NCBI GenBank assembly: GCA_036346225.1
Contig: JARFIW010000139.1
Span: forward strand, 7,130,001 to 7,194,000
From: Platerodrilus igneus
Taxonomy: Eukaryota; Arthropoda; Insecta; Coleoptera; Lycidae
Length of the DNA: 64,000 nt
Direction: 5' to 3'
In this document: in pieces, positions 33,890 to 44,851 of the stretch
Layout: the number at the start of each line of letters is the position of its first letter
Numbering within the stretch: position 1 is the stretch's first letter
The notes under the pieces: generated by a model
What the model was told of the DNA's origin: nothing
The model's input: the letters and a program-made list of their open reading frames with translations, nothing else
The model's database searches: none
Program-made: the position numbers and the translations under genes

Positions 33890-34315
33890 GGGACTTGGAA
33901 TCTAAAGTCATTACTTAGAGTAGATAAGTTAACAAATTTATTAGTCGAATTGAGAAAATGAAAGCTGGACATTTTAGGTATTAGTGAGGTGAGATGGCCA
34001 GATAGTAAAGACTTTCGGAAAGATAATTATGGAATAATTACAACTTCTTCAACTAATGGACAGGCAGGGATAGGAATATTGTTAGGTAAAAGATTAGGAC
34101 GTAAAGTTAAAGAGTACTTACAATTTAGTGATGGAATAATTATGGTTAGATTGAGTACGAAAGCCACAGACACTGTTTTAGTACAAGTTTACATGCCAAC
34201 AACTCAGTACGAGGACAAGGAAGTAAAAAAGGTATACAAGGATATAAATAGTATGGTGATAAAAGTAAAGGAAGATGAGAATTTAATAGTTATGGGCGAT
34301 TTTAATGCGTCAGTG
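33890..34315 (+). pseudogene. RTE endonuclease domain, copy 2, N-terminal part
   Basis: Reads VRWPDSKDFRKDNYGII, TSSTNGQAGIGILLG, YMPTTQYEDKEVKK and LIVMGDFNASV, then stops at the LTR insertion. The TWN block upstream is damaged (TWNLKSLLRVDK). Confidence 0.85.
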
Positions 34316-34791
34316 TGTAGCAGGTACGCCTCTGAATATGATTAGAGTAGCGAGTGCGTCCCTGTGATGCGGATACGTTACAATATTAATGCAGGGAGAA
34401 GATAGTATTAAAAAGCAGTCGGTGAAGGGTTGAGATGAAAAACGGATGTGCGTGAGTATCCGACTACTTGATAGCGGAGCGGTTTTGCGATCTTTGGGTC
34501 ATTAAGAACTCCTTTGTTAATAATTTAGGCATATATCTTAGTATCACTAATTATATAGTTAATATATCTTGTGAGTAGATTGCCACAGTTTTCAGTTTAA
34601 TGCTCTATGTGTATATCTGTTCCATATAAATAGTAAAACCGAAATAAATGTCAATCTGTATTAGTGTTGTGTTTCCTGCAGTGTTAATACCTTCCTAATA
34701 ATAAGCATCTTGTTTTTATTTGTGGTGGATTCATGGAGGATCGTCTGAACTATCCGATAATTCAATTGGTAAACCGATCCACCCCTCTACA
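34316..34791 (+). mobile_element. Solo LTR, 476 bp
   Basis: Starts TGTAGCAGG and ends CCCTCTACA, with ends TGTAG...CTACA. It is flanked by a 4-bp duplication AGTG (34312-34315 and 34792-34795). The host RTE reads GDFNASV|VGEGSEGK across the site exactly as in copy 1, which fixes the boundaries. It contains a TATAAATA box (34625) and an AATAAA signal (34643). A 4-bp duplication fits Ty3 or BEL/Pao integrases; orientation follows the TATA/AATAAA order. Confidence 0.92.
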
Positions 34792-35120
34792 AGTGGGAGA
34801 AGGTAGTGAGGGAAAAATGGTAAGAAAATTTGGGTATGGTAGACGAAATGATAGAGGAAAAAGATTAATTGAGTTTTGCCAGGAACCTAGATTAGTAACT
34901 GTAAACACCCTATCCGAAAAACATGTTAGAAGAAGCTAAACCTGGAAAGTGCCAGGTGATAGGGCTAGACACCAAATAGATTATATTTTAGTTAAACAAA
35001 GGTTTATAAACCAAGTTAAAAACTTTCTTAATTATCCAGGGGCTGATATAGATAGCGACCATAACTTAGTTAAAATGAAATGAAAACTGAAATTCAACAA
35101 TTGATGAAGGCTAAAAGAGG
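34792..35120 (+). pseudogene. RTE endonuclease domain, copy 2, C-terminal part
   Basis: VGEGSEGKMVRKFGYGRRND, RGKRLIEFCQEPRLVTVN, then RHQIDYILVKQRF and GADIDSDHN. This completes the nuclease begun before the LTR, with the SDH block intact and stops between segments. Confidence 0.85.
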
Positions 35121-35279
35121 GGGATCTAGGTAAACTTAATGATGGTGAGGTGAAAGAGGAATATAAACAAGTATTAGATAGTAAGATCAAAGAGATAAGT
35201 ATAGGAGGGAACGTAGAAAATAGATGGAAAGAAATAAAAAGGGCTGTACATGATACAGCAACACAGACTATAGGAAAGA

Positions 35280-37219
35280 AAAAAGTAGAAGCGAGAAAAC
35301 CCTAGATAGCAAAAGAGATATTAGATTTAATAGAGAATAGAAGAAAGCTTAAACCTTTCAGAGAATTGGATAGTGAAAGTAAGCAAAAATATAATAGAGT
35401 TAGAAATAAGATAATACATGAGTATAGAAATGCTAAAAATAAATGGATGAAGGAGAATTATAAGGGAATACAAAATGATTTGAAAGTAGGTAAGACAGAC
35501 AGGGCTTACAGTGCAATTAAAAAGTTTTTCGGGGAAGATAGGAAAAATATAATGGTATTGAAGATGAGAATAATGAGCTTTTAATAAATAAAGTTGAGGT
35601 AGCAGATAAATGGAAAAGATACTTAGAAGATTTATATAAGGGAGACTATATGGATGAGTTGGAGACTTACCAAGAAGAGGATGTAGAAATAGGGTTCTCA
35701 ATATTTAGAGAGGAATTTGATAGAGCTGTTAGGGATCTTAAACTAAATAAAGCGCCGGGATTAGACGATATACCCGCACAATTAATAAACTATACAAGTC
35801 AGAAAACTTTAAACAGATTATATGAACTAGTAAAAGTAATATATGACACAAGTAAGGTCCCAATAGATTTCGAAAAAAATATTATCCCAATCCCAAAAAA
35901 GTCAGGAGCTGATAGGCATGAGAATTTTAGAACGGTTAGTTTAACTTCCCACGCTTTCAAAATACTAACAATAGTAATTAGAAATAGAGTAGAAATTATG
36001 ACTGAGAATTATTTAGGCGAAGACCAATATGGTTTTCGGAAAAACAGAGGGACTAGAGAACTGATACTAATGATTAGGGTAATTATCGAAAAAAGGTTAC
36101 AAAAAAATAAAAAGACTCATTTCGCGTTTGTAGATTTAGAAAAAGCATTTGATAGGGTTAATTAGATTGTTCTGTTCAGGGTTTTGTGAACAATAGGAAT
36201 CTCTCATAGGGATAGAAAAATTGTTTACAGTCTATATAAAAACCAAAGCGTAGTAATTAAATTTGATGAACTAGAAAAGGAAGCTAAGATTAGAAATGGT
36301 GTTAGACAGGGTTGTATGCTATCTCCCTTGATTTTTAATGTTTATATTGAGGAAGCTTTAAACTTAGCTAGAGAGAGAAAAGAGATAGGTATTAGTATAC
36401 AGGAACAGAAAATAGACATGTTGTTTTGCAGATGATATAGCTATTAGCAGAGTCTAGAAAAGAGTTAGGAGAGTTTTTATCTATTTTAGATGATATACTA
36501 CAGAGTAACTATAGTAAGAGAATTAACTCAGGAAAAACAAGGATAATGACAAGTGAGTTACAGTCTAGTTCTAAACCAACATTAATAATAAGTAATACCG
36601 AGCTAGAGAAGGTAGATAAATTTTGCTATTTAGGTAGTATAATTACAAAGGACGGACGTAGCAGAAGGGATATAGTAACTAGAATAGCTGAAGCTAGAAA
36701 AATGTTTTTAAAAAAGAAAGACTTACTAATAGGTAACAGTATTAGTTTAGATAATAGAAAAAGTTTCTTAAAGTCGTACGTATGGAGTGTTCTATTATAC
36801 GGTAGTGAAACTTGGACAAGTAAAGAAGTAGATAAGAAAAAGGAACTTGGTGTTATGGGAGAATGTTAAAAATTAGTTGAACAGGTAGAGTAACAAATGA
36901 GGAAGTTTATAGAAGGATAGGTGAGGAACCCTGTATGTGGAAACAATTAAAGGTCAGGAGAGATAGAATGAAAGGGCACCAATTAAGACATGAGAGACTA
37001 TTTAGTAAGGTATTAGATTATAGACTACCAAATAAAAATAGAGTAGGAAGACCTAGACAAAGTTATATTAGTCGAATTATTAGAGATTTAGGTTGTGAAG
37101 GGTATGTAGACCATTTTAGATTAGCTCAGAATAGAAAAGAATTTAGAGTTGCGTCAAACCAACCTTTAGTAAGTTCGGAAACAAAACAAAAATTTTTAAT
37201 AAAAAAAGCAGTTAACTAA
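35280..37219 (+). pseudogene. RTE reverse transcriptase and C-terminal region, copy 2
   Basis: In order: RKLKPFRELDSESKQKYN, AIKKFFGEDRKN, LKLNKAPGLDDIPAQLINY, IIPIPKKSGADRHENFR, GEDQYGFRKNRGTREL, HFAFVDLEKAFDRVN, GVRQGCMLSPLIFNVYIEEA, FADDIAIS (after a frameshift near 36430), TELEKVDKFCYLGSIITKDG, LLYGSETWTSKEV, and LRHERLFSKVLDYRLPNKNR. These are the RT palm motifs and the RTE-type C-terminal domain. Stops near 36165 and 36868. Confidence 0.9.
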
Positions 37220-37439
37220 ATGTCACTATGGCATAACTCACAATTAGTTAGCGGTCTGGCATGTTGGTAACGATTCGTTGCTTAAGCCTTACCATAACAT
37301 ACAATTTAACACTTTTTCTTTTTTGGAGGGAATAACTAAGTAATATTTCATTTCCTTGTAAATGGGAATCATGTAAACATGTTCGAGTTCTTTAACAACC
37401 ATCAGGTTGCTAATATCTATGCACACCCAGGTAGATAGG

Positions 37440-37612
37440 AAAAAGAGAAGAGTAAAGGAAAACATAGACCAAGTTATATTACTCAAATTATTAGAAATAT
37501 AGGTTGTGAAGGGTATGTAGAACTTTTTGATTAGCACAGAATAGAAAAGAAGTTAGAGCTGCGTCAAACCGATCTTAAGTAAGGTCGAAAACAAAATGAT
37601 GATGATGACTAT
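37440..37612 (+). mobile_element. 3' fragment of an RTE-clade LINE
   Basis: Repeats the last part of the RTE sequence (ACCAAGTTATATTACTCAAA, GGTTGTGAAGGGTATGTAGA, GCGTCAAACCGATCTTAAG) but ends in GATGATGATGAC instead of the GATTCGTTGCTTA end. It belongs to a related RTE subfamily with a trinucleotide tail. Confidence 0.75.
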
Positions 37613-37638
37613 GTCTTAGTGGTTTTAGTAAATTTTGT

Positions 37639-37639
<1 letters not shown>

Positions 37640-37690
<51 letters not shown>
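37640..37690. repeat. (TA)n microsatellite, about 50 bp
   Basis: Pure TA run. Neither flank shows the TTGCTGTGA-type terminus found at the other long TA tracts. Confidence 0.95.
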
Positions 37691-37691
<1 letters not shown>

Positions 37692-38097
37692 CATATACTG
37701 ACTGGACCAAGAAACGGGTCATCCAACATTTGATAACTTTTTAGCAGCTTAATCGATTTTGATAAATGTTGTTTTGTTGGAAAGGGAGTTTCTTTGTTTA
37801 GTTAAATCATTAGTGTCATTTTATTTTAAAATTTTTGTGTATTAAATACTGCAGTTGTGCGGTTTTAGTTATATAATGTTAGTCAGGTAATATAGGATAA
37901 CATGTTTCCATAGAATAATAAACAATATTTAACTACCAATATCTAAAGTTTTTTATCTTATTTACATATATTTATTTATAAAAACAGCAGAAACTTATAT
38001 ATTTTCATTTATACAACAGCTGGAATTTTCAACACCATTAAGTCTATAGCTCACAAGTCCATAAATTACAAATTACTATTACAAAATTACATATTAG
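37691..38097. other. AT-rich interval next to Harbinger gene
   Basis: Probably Harbinger 3' flank; no terminal inverted repeat could be matched. Confidence 0.35.
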
Positions 38098-38510
38098 TTA
38101 TCGACGTCTGCGGTAAAGATTATTTGCAATCATAGCCCTCATTTGCTTGCTTTCTATTAAAAAAGCGTTATCCTCACCATGAGTAACGATATTCTGAGGC
38201 TCCAGAATATACATGCTTAAATCGAGAGCATTGTCGCCTTCCTCTGGTTCAGGATTAGGCACGTTATGTGCAATACATATATTGTGGAGGACTACACAAG
38301 CATTCACAATTTTAGCACATTTGGGTGGAAGGTAATGTAGAGTACGGTCTTTTAATAGACATATAAACCGCATTTTAAGAAAACCATTATAACGTTCAAT
38401 CGTGCATCTAGCATGTTTAAAATCTTCGTTGTAATGAAACTCGGGTGAATTGTGATCAGGATTATGAAATGAAGTATGCAGCCGTGGTCTTAGAGGATAT
38501 CCAGAATCAC
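38098..38510 (-). pseudogene. PIF/Harbinger transposase, C-terminal part
   Basis: Minus-strand reading TFVICDSGYPLRPRLHTSF, NEDFKHARCTIERYNGFLK, MRFICLLKDRTLHYLPPK, IVNACVVLHNICIAHNVPNP, ending NNLYRRRR and stop. GYPL, ARxxIER.xGxLK, RFxCL and VxACxVLHNxC are hallmark blocks of HARBI1-like DDE transposases; the Glu of IER is catalytic. The N-terminal part lies 8.5 kb away at 47048-47913 on the same strand, the intervening DNA being an inserted block. Confidence 0.92.
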
Positions 38511-38536
38511 ATATAACAAAAGTTTATAAAATTGGC

Positions 38537-38572
<36 letters not shown>
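38537..38572. repeat. (TA)n tract at left edge of the block in Harbinger
   Basis: TA run between Harbinger coding sequence (TTGGCTATATAC) and the TTGCTGTA end of copy 1 of the TA-bounded family. Confidence 0.95.
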
Positions 38573-38575
<3 letters not shown>

Positions 38576-40224
38576 CTGTAATGAGGGGTTGTTTAGGGGT
38601 GTATTGAGTAGTAAGGGTCGTGTAGTAACTGTAAATAGCAATGGGTATCAGAAAGCTGCATTTATTTAGCAGAAAAATAAGTAATTCGTACATTATGTAA
38701 ATAGCAAGCATTTAACACCCTATATATAGACCGTAATTAATTTTAATCAGTACCAGTAAGCATATCTTTCAATAATAGAACGCGTATTCAGCAGAGAAAT
38801 AATCGTACATGTAATTAAACTACGTTGAGAAGTGTTCAACAAGCTTATAAAACAAATACGCAGAAGATAAGAGAAACCCTAATAAATCCCCATGCAATTA
38901 CGCTTGTGATAAAGAAGGAACAATAAACGCTTTAATAAGAAAACTCACTTTCAAAGATCAGTTTAAATAAATACGAAAATAGCATTCGTGTTACATTATT
39001 TATTTTGTACAATTATCCAAAAACTTTATCTACACAAAACAACAGACAGAAGTTAAAAGTCCGGACTTGATAACAAATAATAAGGCAATCAAAGATCGCA
39101 AATAACAGCATGATATGAAAATCCGAAATAGTTTCATCAGAAATCAGCTTGAAATATTAAAAACAAACGTGGTTGGTTGCAACAATCTGTAAGACTGCTT
39201 GGAAAGACAATCCAAATGTAGTAGGAAAAAGTTATATAACACCCACCGGTGATAATGCACGGTCAGGCTCAACTTGAAGCACGTCGAATCCACAACACTT
39301 TTAACCAAATATGTACCCATCAGATAAGTAAAATTTATATTATAATGAAATAGTGCTGCGTTAAGAATACATGAAGAGTTTTTGAGGTTTTTTTTAGAAA
39401 ACGTGTGTAGAAATTGGGTAATTAATTTAAATTAAATATTTATAATGATATAGGGCTTCTAATCTGCGTAGAAAACAATTCTAATTCTGGTTCTAATTCG
39501 AATTCACGAATATAAGAAATTCATAATTGAAAGAAACCTCCGAATTCCAATTGGTATTTAAGGCATATACACAGAAATATAGAATAAAGCACGAGATGAT
39601 TTTGGAGACAAGGGGTAACCGTACTGAAATATTGGTTTAACGTATGTTAAGGAGTACAAAGCAGGGCATTGGTTTCGATTTAAGATAACAAGGGGATGTT
39701 GATCAACAACACGAAGCAAATCAGGTCAGACCTACATAGTTTTAAGGAACCTTTTCTAATTTAAATTTTTATACTAAATATATTAAATTTTCTCACTAAA
39801 TTGTAAGGAGTCAACAGGAACACTGCATACGTTGAAACTTACGTAATAATCATAAAAAGGTCTTGAACATTCCAGATTTTTTTGTAAAAGGGTGTTGTTT
39901 TTGGTGACTTTATTTTGAATTAAAAGGATATAAATTTTGGGATAAATAATTCATATCATATTAATTGATTGAAGGGTGTATTGTGAAGTGCAAATATTAT
40001 TTCCTTTCATCATATGAACGTTGATTGACTTCTTTTTTTATCAACTCAAACAGGTAATCATAAAGGGGTAAATGAAAATTGATCATCGTAACGTTGTGCA
40101 CTCTGTGTAAATTAAAAAGGGCTAGCCGTAGCATAATAAAAGTAAAAGATTAAAGTGAGAAAAACACAGAGCGGTGGCGTTCAGTAGAACGTTTATTACA
40201 CCGAGTACGGCGTTATCATATCAA
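38573..40224 (+). mobile_element. TA-bounded element family, copy 1 (about 1.65 kb)
   Basis: Starts TTGCTGTAATGAGGGG directly after a TA tract and ends GGCGTTATCATATCAA before TA. Its first 60 bases match the start of copy 2 (read on the minus strand), sharing GGGTCGT.....AACTGTAAATA. They also match copy 4 in layout (GTAAATAG..AAGCATTTA then TATATAGA). A possible core promoter AGTTATATAACACCC lies at about 39230, corresponding to the TATA boxes of copies 3 and 4. No coding sequence. Class unresolved. Confidence 0.65.
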
Positions 40225-40931
40225 TATACAGGGTGTCCACGTCCTCCGTGAAAGTTCTATCACTTTTATGTTATTTAAGATATCAACTTCCGGTTTTTTT
40301 AAACGATAGCCACGGCTAGGCCGCACAATCTAAAAATATTTTCACCTATATACAGGGTGTGCCAATATGGTTTCCAACCCAAAGTTATGTTTTTTTAAAT
40401 AAAACACCCTAGATTTGATACCATATTCTAAAAGCTCTTTTGATGCTTATCAAAATTATATAGAGATACTATAGGTCTATAATGGAGGGTTTGCTTTTTA
40501 TGAGTCATTTTATGTCAAAATCATCTCAACTTTGAAAAATTGCAGAAGTTTTCTTATTGAACTTGGAAAGTTGATTCTTTCACGACATAATTTTTCATAT
40601 CCTGTTGTATTATTATCGATAGCGCGATGTGCTTGTTTTTTCCTTTTATTGTACAAGGTGAAGCAAAACGCAAAATGAACAAAAAGTCAATTTTTTTAAA
40701 TGGCACCCGCCATATTGGATTTTGCCCTTGGATAGCGTTTTTGTGGAGCTTTCTATTGACATATAATGTTTTATAGGTTACATGAAAAAAAATTCTGAAA
40801 AATTGAGAAAACATGTTTTTTATGCAGTTTTGGGACTAGAGAAAACTAAGTAGGCTACTAGCATCAAATCTGACATATCTTGTCAGTATTAATTATCTTA
40901 AAAATTTTCCGTTTAGTTTGTTGATGTCACA

Positions 40932-41060
40932 ATGAATTTCACACGTCAAGAATTAATTAATATGATATACTGTATTGGAGAAGCTGATCGAAACCCTTTA
41001 TTGGCAATAAAATTGATTACCTTTTGCATTAGTATGCGACGCCACAATAATAGTATATGT
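40932..41060 (+). pseudogene. Duplicated transposase 5' end in the left arm
   Basis: MNFTRQELINMIYCIGEADR then NPLLA, identical in sense to the right-arm transposase start, after which the sequence diverges (IKLITFCISM...). A by-product of the extended inverted repeat. Confidence 0.75.
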
Positions 41061-41505
41061 GTTAAACAAGAAGATGCAGCGCGCGTCACGAATAAGTGGA
41101 ATCAGATAACTAGATAATAAAGCTCTACAAATTTGAACGCTAATGAGAATTTAGAATGAAATTGCGCTAATTCTACAACATTCTGAATATATATAAAATC
41201 GCGTACATAAGAAAGCGTTTATTAAAAACGGGGATTCGTTCATTAGATTCATTCAGTCGATTCATTTGATTTTTAAATGCGATCGCGAAATGTTATTTTA
41301 AGTCGCGAGCTGTTGCTTTGCGAAGATAATATTTGAAATATGCAGTAAGTATACCTTAATTTAATAATTATTACGTTGGTACAATAAATATGAAGTGATG
41401 TTTTAAATGCAAATGACATTAAAAAATGGAATTTATTAATTATAATCAAGAGGGAAAATGTACTAGCATCAAATCTGACAAATCTTGGTTACCAATAATA
41501 CCTCC

Positions 41506-42075
41506 TCATGCATTAAGGGACCATTGATGTCGATGATCAGGAGTTCTTAACCAATGTGGATTTTCGGTTGCATAGTAATGCATATTATGCCTATTGACTG
41601 ATTCGTTGCTTTTGAACGATGCCTCGTCAGTGAACAAAATGTTCGAAATGTAATAATTTTCGGCAAACACACCGCTCATTCTACTTGAAAATTGTATGCG
41701 ATTCTCAAAATCATCTCCATATAGTTCTTGATGAAGTTCGATGTGATAAGGGTGGAATGGATGTTTCAATATTATATTGTTTACGCTGATTTTTGAAATA
41801 TCAGTTACTAGAGCGATTTCTCTGGTGCTCAGATTCCGATTTTCTTCTATTATCAGCAAAACTTCTAATTCGGATTCGTCGTCAATTCGTTTTGCTATTA
41901 TTTCACACTTAGAATATGCAACGTTTCCAGTAGCTTCAAATCTGTCTCGCAGCTTTTCAAAGGTTACAGTTCGTGGCGTTCTCAAGTTTGAATATTTTTG
42001 ATGATAGATTCAACTTGCCAATAAAGGGTTTCGAACAGCTTCTCCAATACAGTATATCATATTAATTAATTCTTA
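41506..42075 (-). pseudogene. Mariner/Tc1-type transposase, N-terminal half
   Basis: From about 42075 the minus strand reads NFTR, stop, ELINMIYCIGEAVRNPLLA, then NLRTPRTVTFEKLRDRFEAT. Next are LSTREIALVTDISKISVNNI (helix-turn-helix), HPFHPYHIELHQELYGDDF, NILFTDEASFKSNE (first catalytic Asp) and NPHWLRTPDHRHQWSLNA. The second and third catalytic residues are missing, so the protein cannot be active. A family with MHYYATENPHWLR-type text is familiar in insects. Confidence 0.88.
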
Positions 42076-42772
42076 ACGTGTGAAATTAATTGTGACATCA
42101 ACAAATTAAACGGAAAATTTTTAAGAACATTAATATTGACAAGATATGTCAGAATTGATGCTAGTAGCCTACTTATTTTTCTCTAGTCCCCAACTGCATA
42201 AAAAACATGTTTTCTCAATTTTTCAGAATTTTTTTTCATGTAACCTATAAAACATTATATGTCAATAGAAAGCTCCACAAAAACGCTATTCAATGGCAAA
42301 ATCCAATATGGCAAGTGCCATTTAAAAAAATTGACTTTTTGTTTATTTTGCGTTTTGCTTCACCTTGTACAATAAAAGGAAAAAACAAGCACATCGCGCT
42401 ATCGCTAATAATACAACAGGATATGAAAAATTATGTCGTGAAAGAATCAACTTTTCAAGTTCAATAAGAAAACTTCTGCAATTTTTCAAAGTTGACATGA
42501 TTTTGACATAAAATGACTCATAAAAAGCAAACCGTCCATTGTAGACCTATAGTACCTCTATATAATTTTGATGAGCATCAAAAGAGCTTTAGAATATGAT
42601 ATCAAATCTAGGGTATTTTATTTAGAAAAACCATATTGGCACACCCTGTATATAGGTGAAAATATTTTTAAATTGTGCAGCTTAGCCGTGGCTATCGTTT
42701 AAAAAAAACGGAGGTTGATATCTTGAATAACATAAAAGTCATGGAACTTTCACGGAGGACGTGGACACCCTG

Positions 42773-42817
42773 TATATATATATAATATATATACATATAT
42801 ATATATACATGTATATA

Positions 42818-42865
<48 letters not shown>
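42773..42865. repeat. (TA)n tract, interrupted, between TA-bounded copies 1 and 2
   Basis: About 90 bp of TA with TATACATA interruptions. The fold-back mariner sits in its left end. Confidence 0.95.
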
Positions 42866-42868
<3 letters not shown>

Positions 42869-44837
42869 CTGTGATAATGCCTTTACAATACAAGTCCCTA
42901 CGTTGGGTATCATTTTAATTTGCTGTGATATATTCCTTTAATTCCTATAATTCCTTTTGCTCCACAATTAGGTGTTATTTTTATTGCCCTACGTTGCCTA
43001 CGTTGCCTACGTTGCCTACGTTGCCCTACGTTGGTGTGCCCTTTTTTTAGTTGCTGTGATATTCCTTTATTTTCTTTTTTCCCCACGATTGGGTGTTATT
43101 ATTATTGCTGTGATATAACTCACGATTGGTGTTGCTATTTTTATTGGTGTGAATATCAACCCCTTTTTAAATCCTATGATTTCTTGAATTTGTTTTTCTA
43201 CGACTAACTCAATCTATTAAACCCAGAATGCCCTACTTCACAACAATAAAGATTGTTTAATCCCTTTTCTTTCTATCTGTTAAAATAATTTAAATGAAAC
43301 ATCCAAAATTACACAGTATAGTGATTGATAATATATACAGTTTTATCTCAATTCAAAAACTAACCCATGAATAAATTATTCACATTCGCCAAATTTAATT
43401 TTCCTGAAAGTCAGCAAAAATATCTTTGTAATTACTCTTAAGTACCTTTCAAACGTTCAAAGATGATTTCTCTATTTTTCAAATTTTCAATTGACCTTTT
43501 TGTTGACTTTTACGGATATATAATATATTGCAAATATTAAAATTGAATCAGTCTTTAACTAACGAAAAAATTTTAAGATCTCTAACCTGCGTTGTCCTTG
43601 CTTGTCACTGGAATTGCCTCATAGTATTAGTTGTCAGCATCCCTTGATTCCAGTTCGACTTGCTTCACTTGTTGGCCAGAATGATGGATTAATAGTTGCT
43701 TGTATTTTTCCCTTCGGACTTCTGGAGTAACTTTTCGTATCTTTACGTTTACTTCCTTGTAAGTATTGTCGAAGTATCTTGGGATTTTCATTTATAGGTG
43801 CATCTAGAGATACATTTAGATCTTTAGTTATACTTTTTGATCTACATTTACATCTTTATTTGGAACTTTATTCGGAGATCTAAATTTGTTAAATATTTAA
43901 ATAAAATTCAAATAATAGTTTATCTTACGTTTACGCGTAGAACGGCTATTTTTCGTTGCACATATTGGCACTTTCAATTTTTCTCTTTTAATAAATTATT
44001 GCCTTTTCACTAATTGTTACTGGTACGTAATTTTCTACTTTAAATCGACGTGGTTCGTGCCTTGTTGAAGATATACTGTTTATTTTCGAGTTTCCTATGG
44101 TATTTCTAAGCTCTACCTATCAACCTTTTAACTGGCGTGTTCGTTGATTAAGGCTTGTACTTTGTGTCTATCTCTGTAGAACCCGGTATTTCTCAAAATT
44201 TCCCGGTTTTAATTGTTGCTCCTTTATTCAATCTTGCATGTAGACGTTCAAAATTTTATCGTATATTCTCAGAATTTTCAAATATCTATTGTAATTTTGT
44301 CACGTCTTTCATGTTTGTTGATAGTCCAACTTTTATCATATCGGGGACCGCCTGTTATTTATTGTTTGTTATTTCAAATACGTTGGATTTTCATGTAAAT
44401 ATGATATTCCAGTCACGTACTCATATTTGTATTTGAATGCGTTTTCTTATTTATGCGTTGACATTTTTAATGAAATTCTTAAATAGCTAGAATGCCAGGT
44501 TGTTTATATTTCCCGATTACGTGTTTATTTTGATTAAACTTGATGTATTTAAAACATTATCTTTGTTCGTTTCCTTAAGTTAAGGTATATTATAAGTCGT
44601 ACACATTATTACTTTAGCTAAATATTATCTAATTATTGCAAAATGAGCTTCTTTCTTATGCATTAAATTAAATATAATTTATATACAGTGTGCTCGCTAT
44701 TGACCTTTTGTAAAATATTTGATTTACTCCTATTTAATGGTATAATTATTTGGTTTTCTTAACGTTAAATATATTTACAGTTATCTTACGACCCCTATGA
44801 CTTCATCTACCCTTAAACTACCCTCTTATCATATCAA
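42866..44837 (-). mobile_element. TA-bounded element family, copy 2 (about 1.97 kb), inverted
   Basis: On the minus strand it starts TTGATATGATAAGAGGGTAG at 44837 and ends GGCATTATCACAGCAA at 42866. The start matches copy 1 (GAGGGT.GTTTA.GGGT, GGGTCGT..). The 3' region carries four copies of TTGCTGTGATA (plus-strand starts 42866, 42920, 43051, 43105) and a CCTACGTTG minisatellite. No coding sequence. Confidence 0.65.
42985..43032. repeat. CCTACGTTG minisatellite
   Basis: Five copies of a 9-base unit CCTACGTTG, the first and last preceded by GC. Confidence 0.9.
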
Positions 44838-44851
44838 TATATATATATATA
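44838..44851. repeat. Short (TA)n joint between TA-bounded copies 2 and 3
   Basis: Seven TA units between TCATATCAA and TTACTCATATT. Confidence 0.9.

Larger units (their letters stand above)
33487..37284 (+). mobile_element. RTE-clade LINE, copy 2, with a solo LTR inside
   Basis: Plus-strand counterpart of 12083-15308. The shared 5' start has TACTACTATAGTAAGCCT and the shared 3' end is GATTCGTTGCTTA. It is inserted in the Ty3 gag fragment. Without the 476-bp LTR it is about 3.3 kb, close to copy 1. Multiple frameshifts. Confidence 0.85.
40229..42772. mobile_element. Fold-back mariner/Tc1-type element, 2.5 kb
   Basis: Left arm 40229-41007 and right arm 42015-42772 are inverted copies of about 760-780 bp beginning CAGGGTGTCCACGTCCTCCG. 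They are flanked by TA (40227-40228, 42773-42774). Both arms include the 5' end of the transposase gene, so the same N-terminal text is read on the plus strand at 40932 and on the minus strand at about 42075. The C-terminal half of the transposase is lost. It is inserted in the TA tract that joins copies 1 and 2 of the TA-bounded family. Confidence 0.9.

Noticed and set aside
35327..35701. 124-residue minus-strand frame
   Set aside because: Shadow of the plus-strand RTE copy 2.
37640..37690. Fifth copy of the TA-bounded family at this TA tract
   Set aside because: The flanks (TATTACATATACTGACTGG) lack the TTGCTGTGATA terminus and internal words; similarity to the left tip of copy 3 is too weak.
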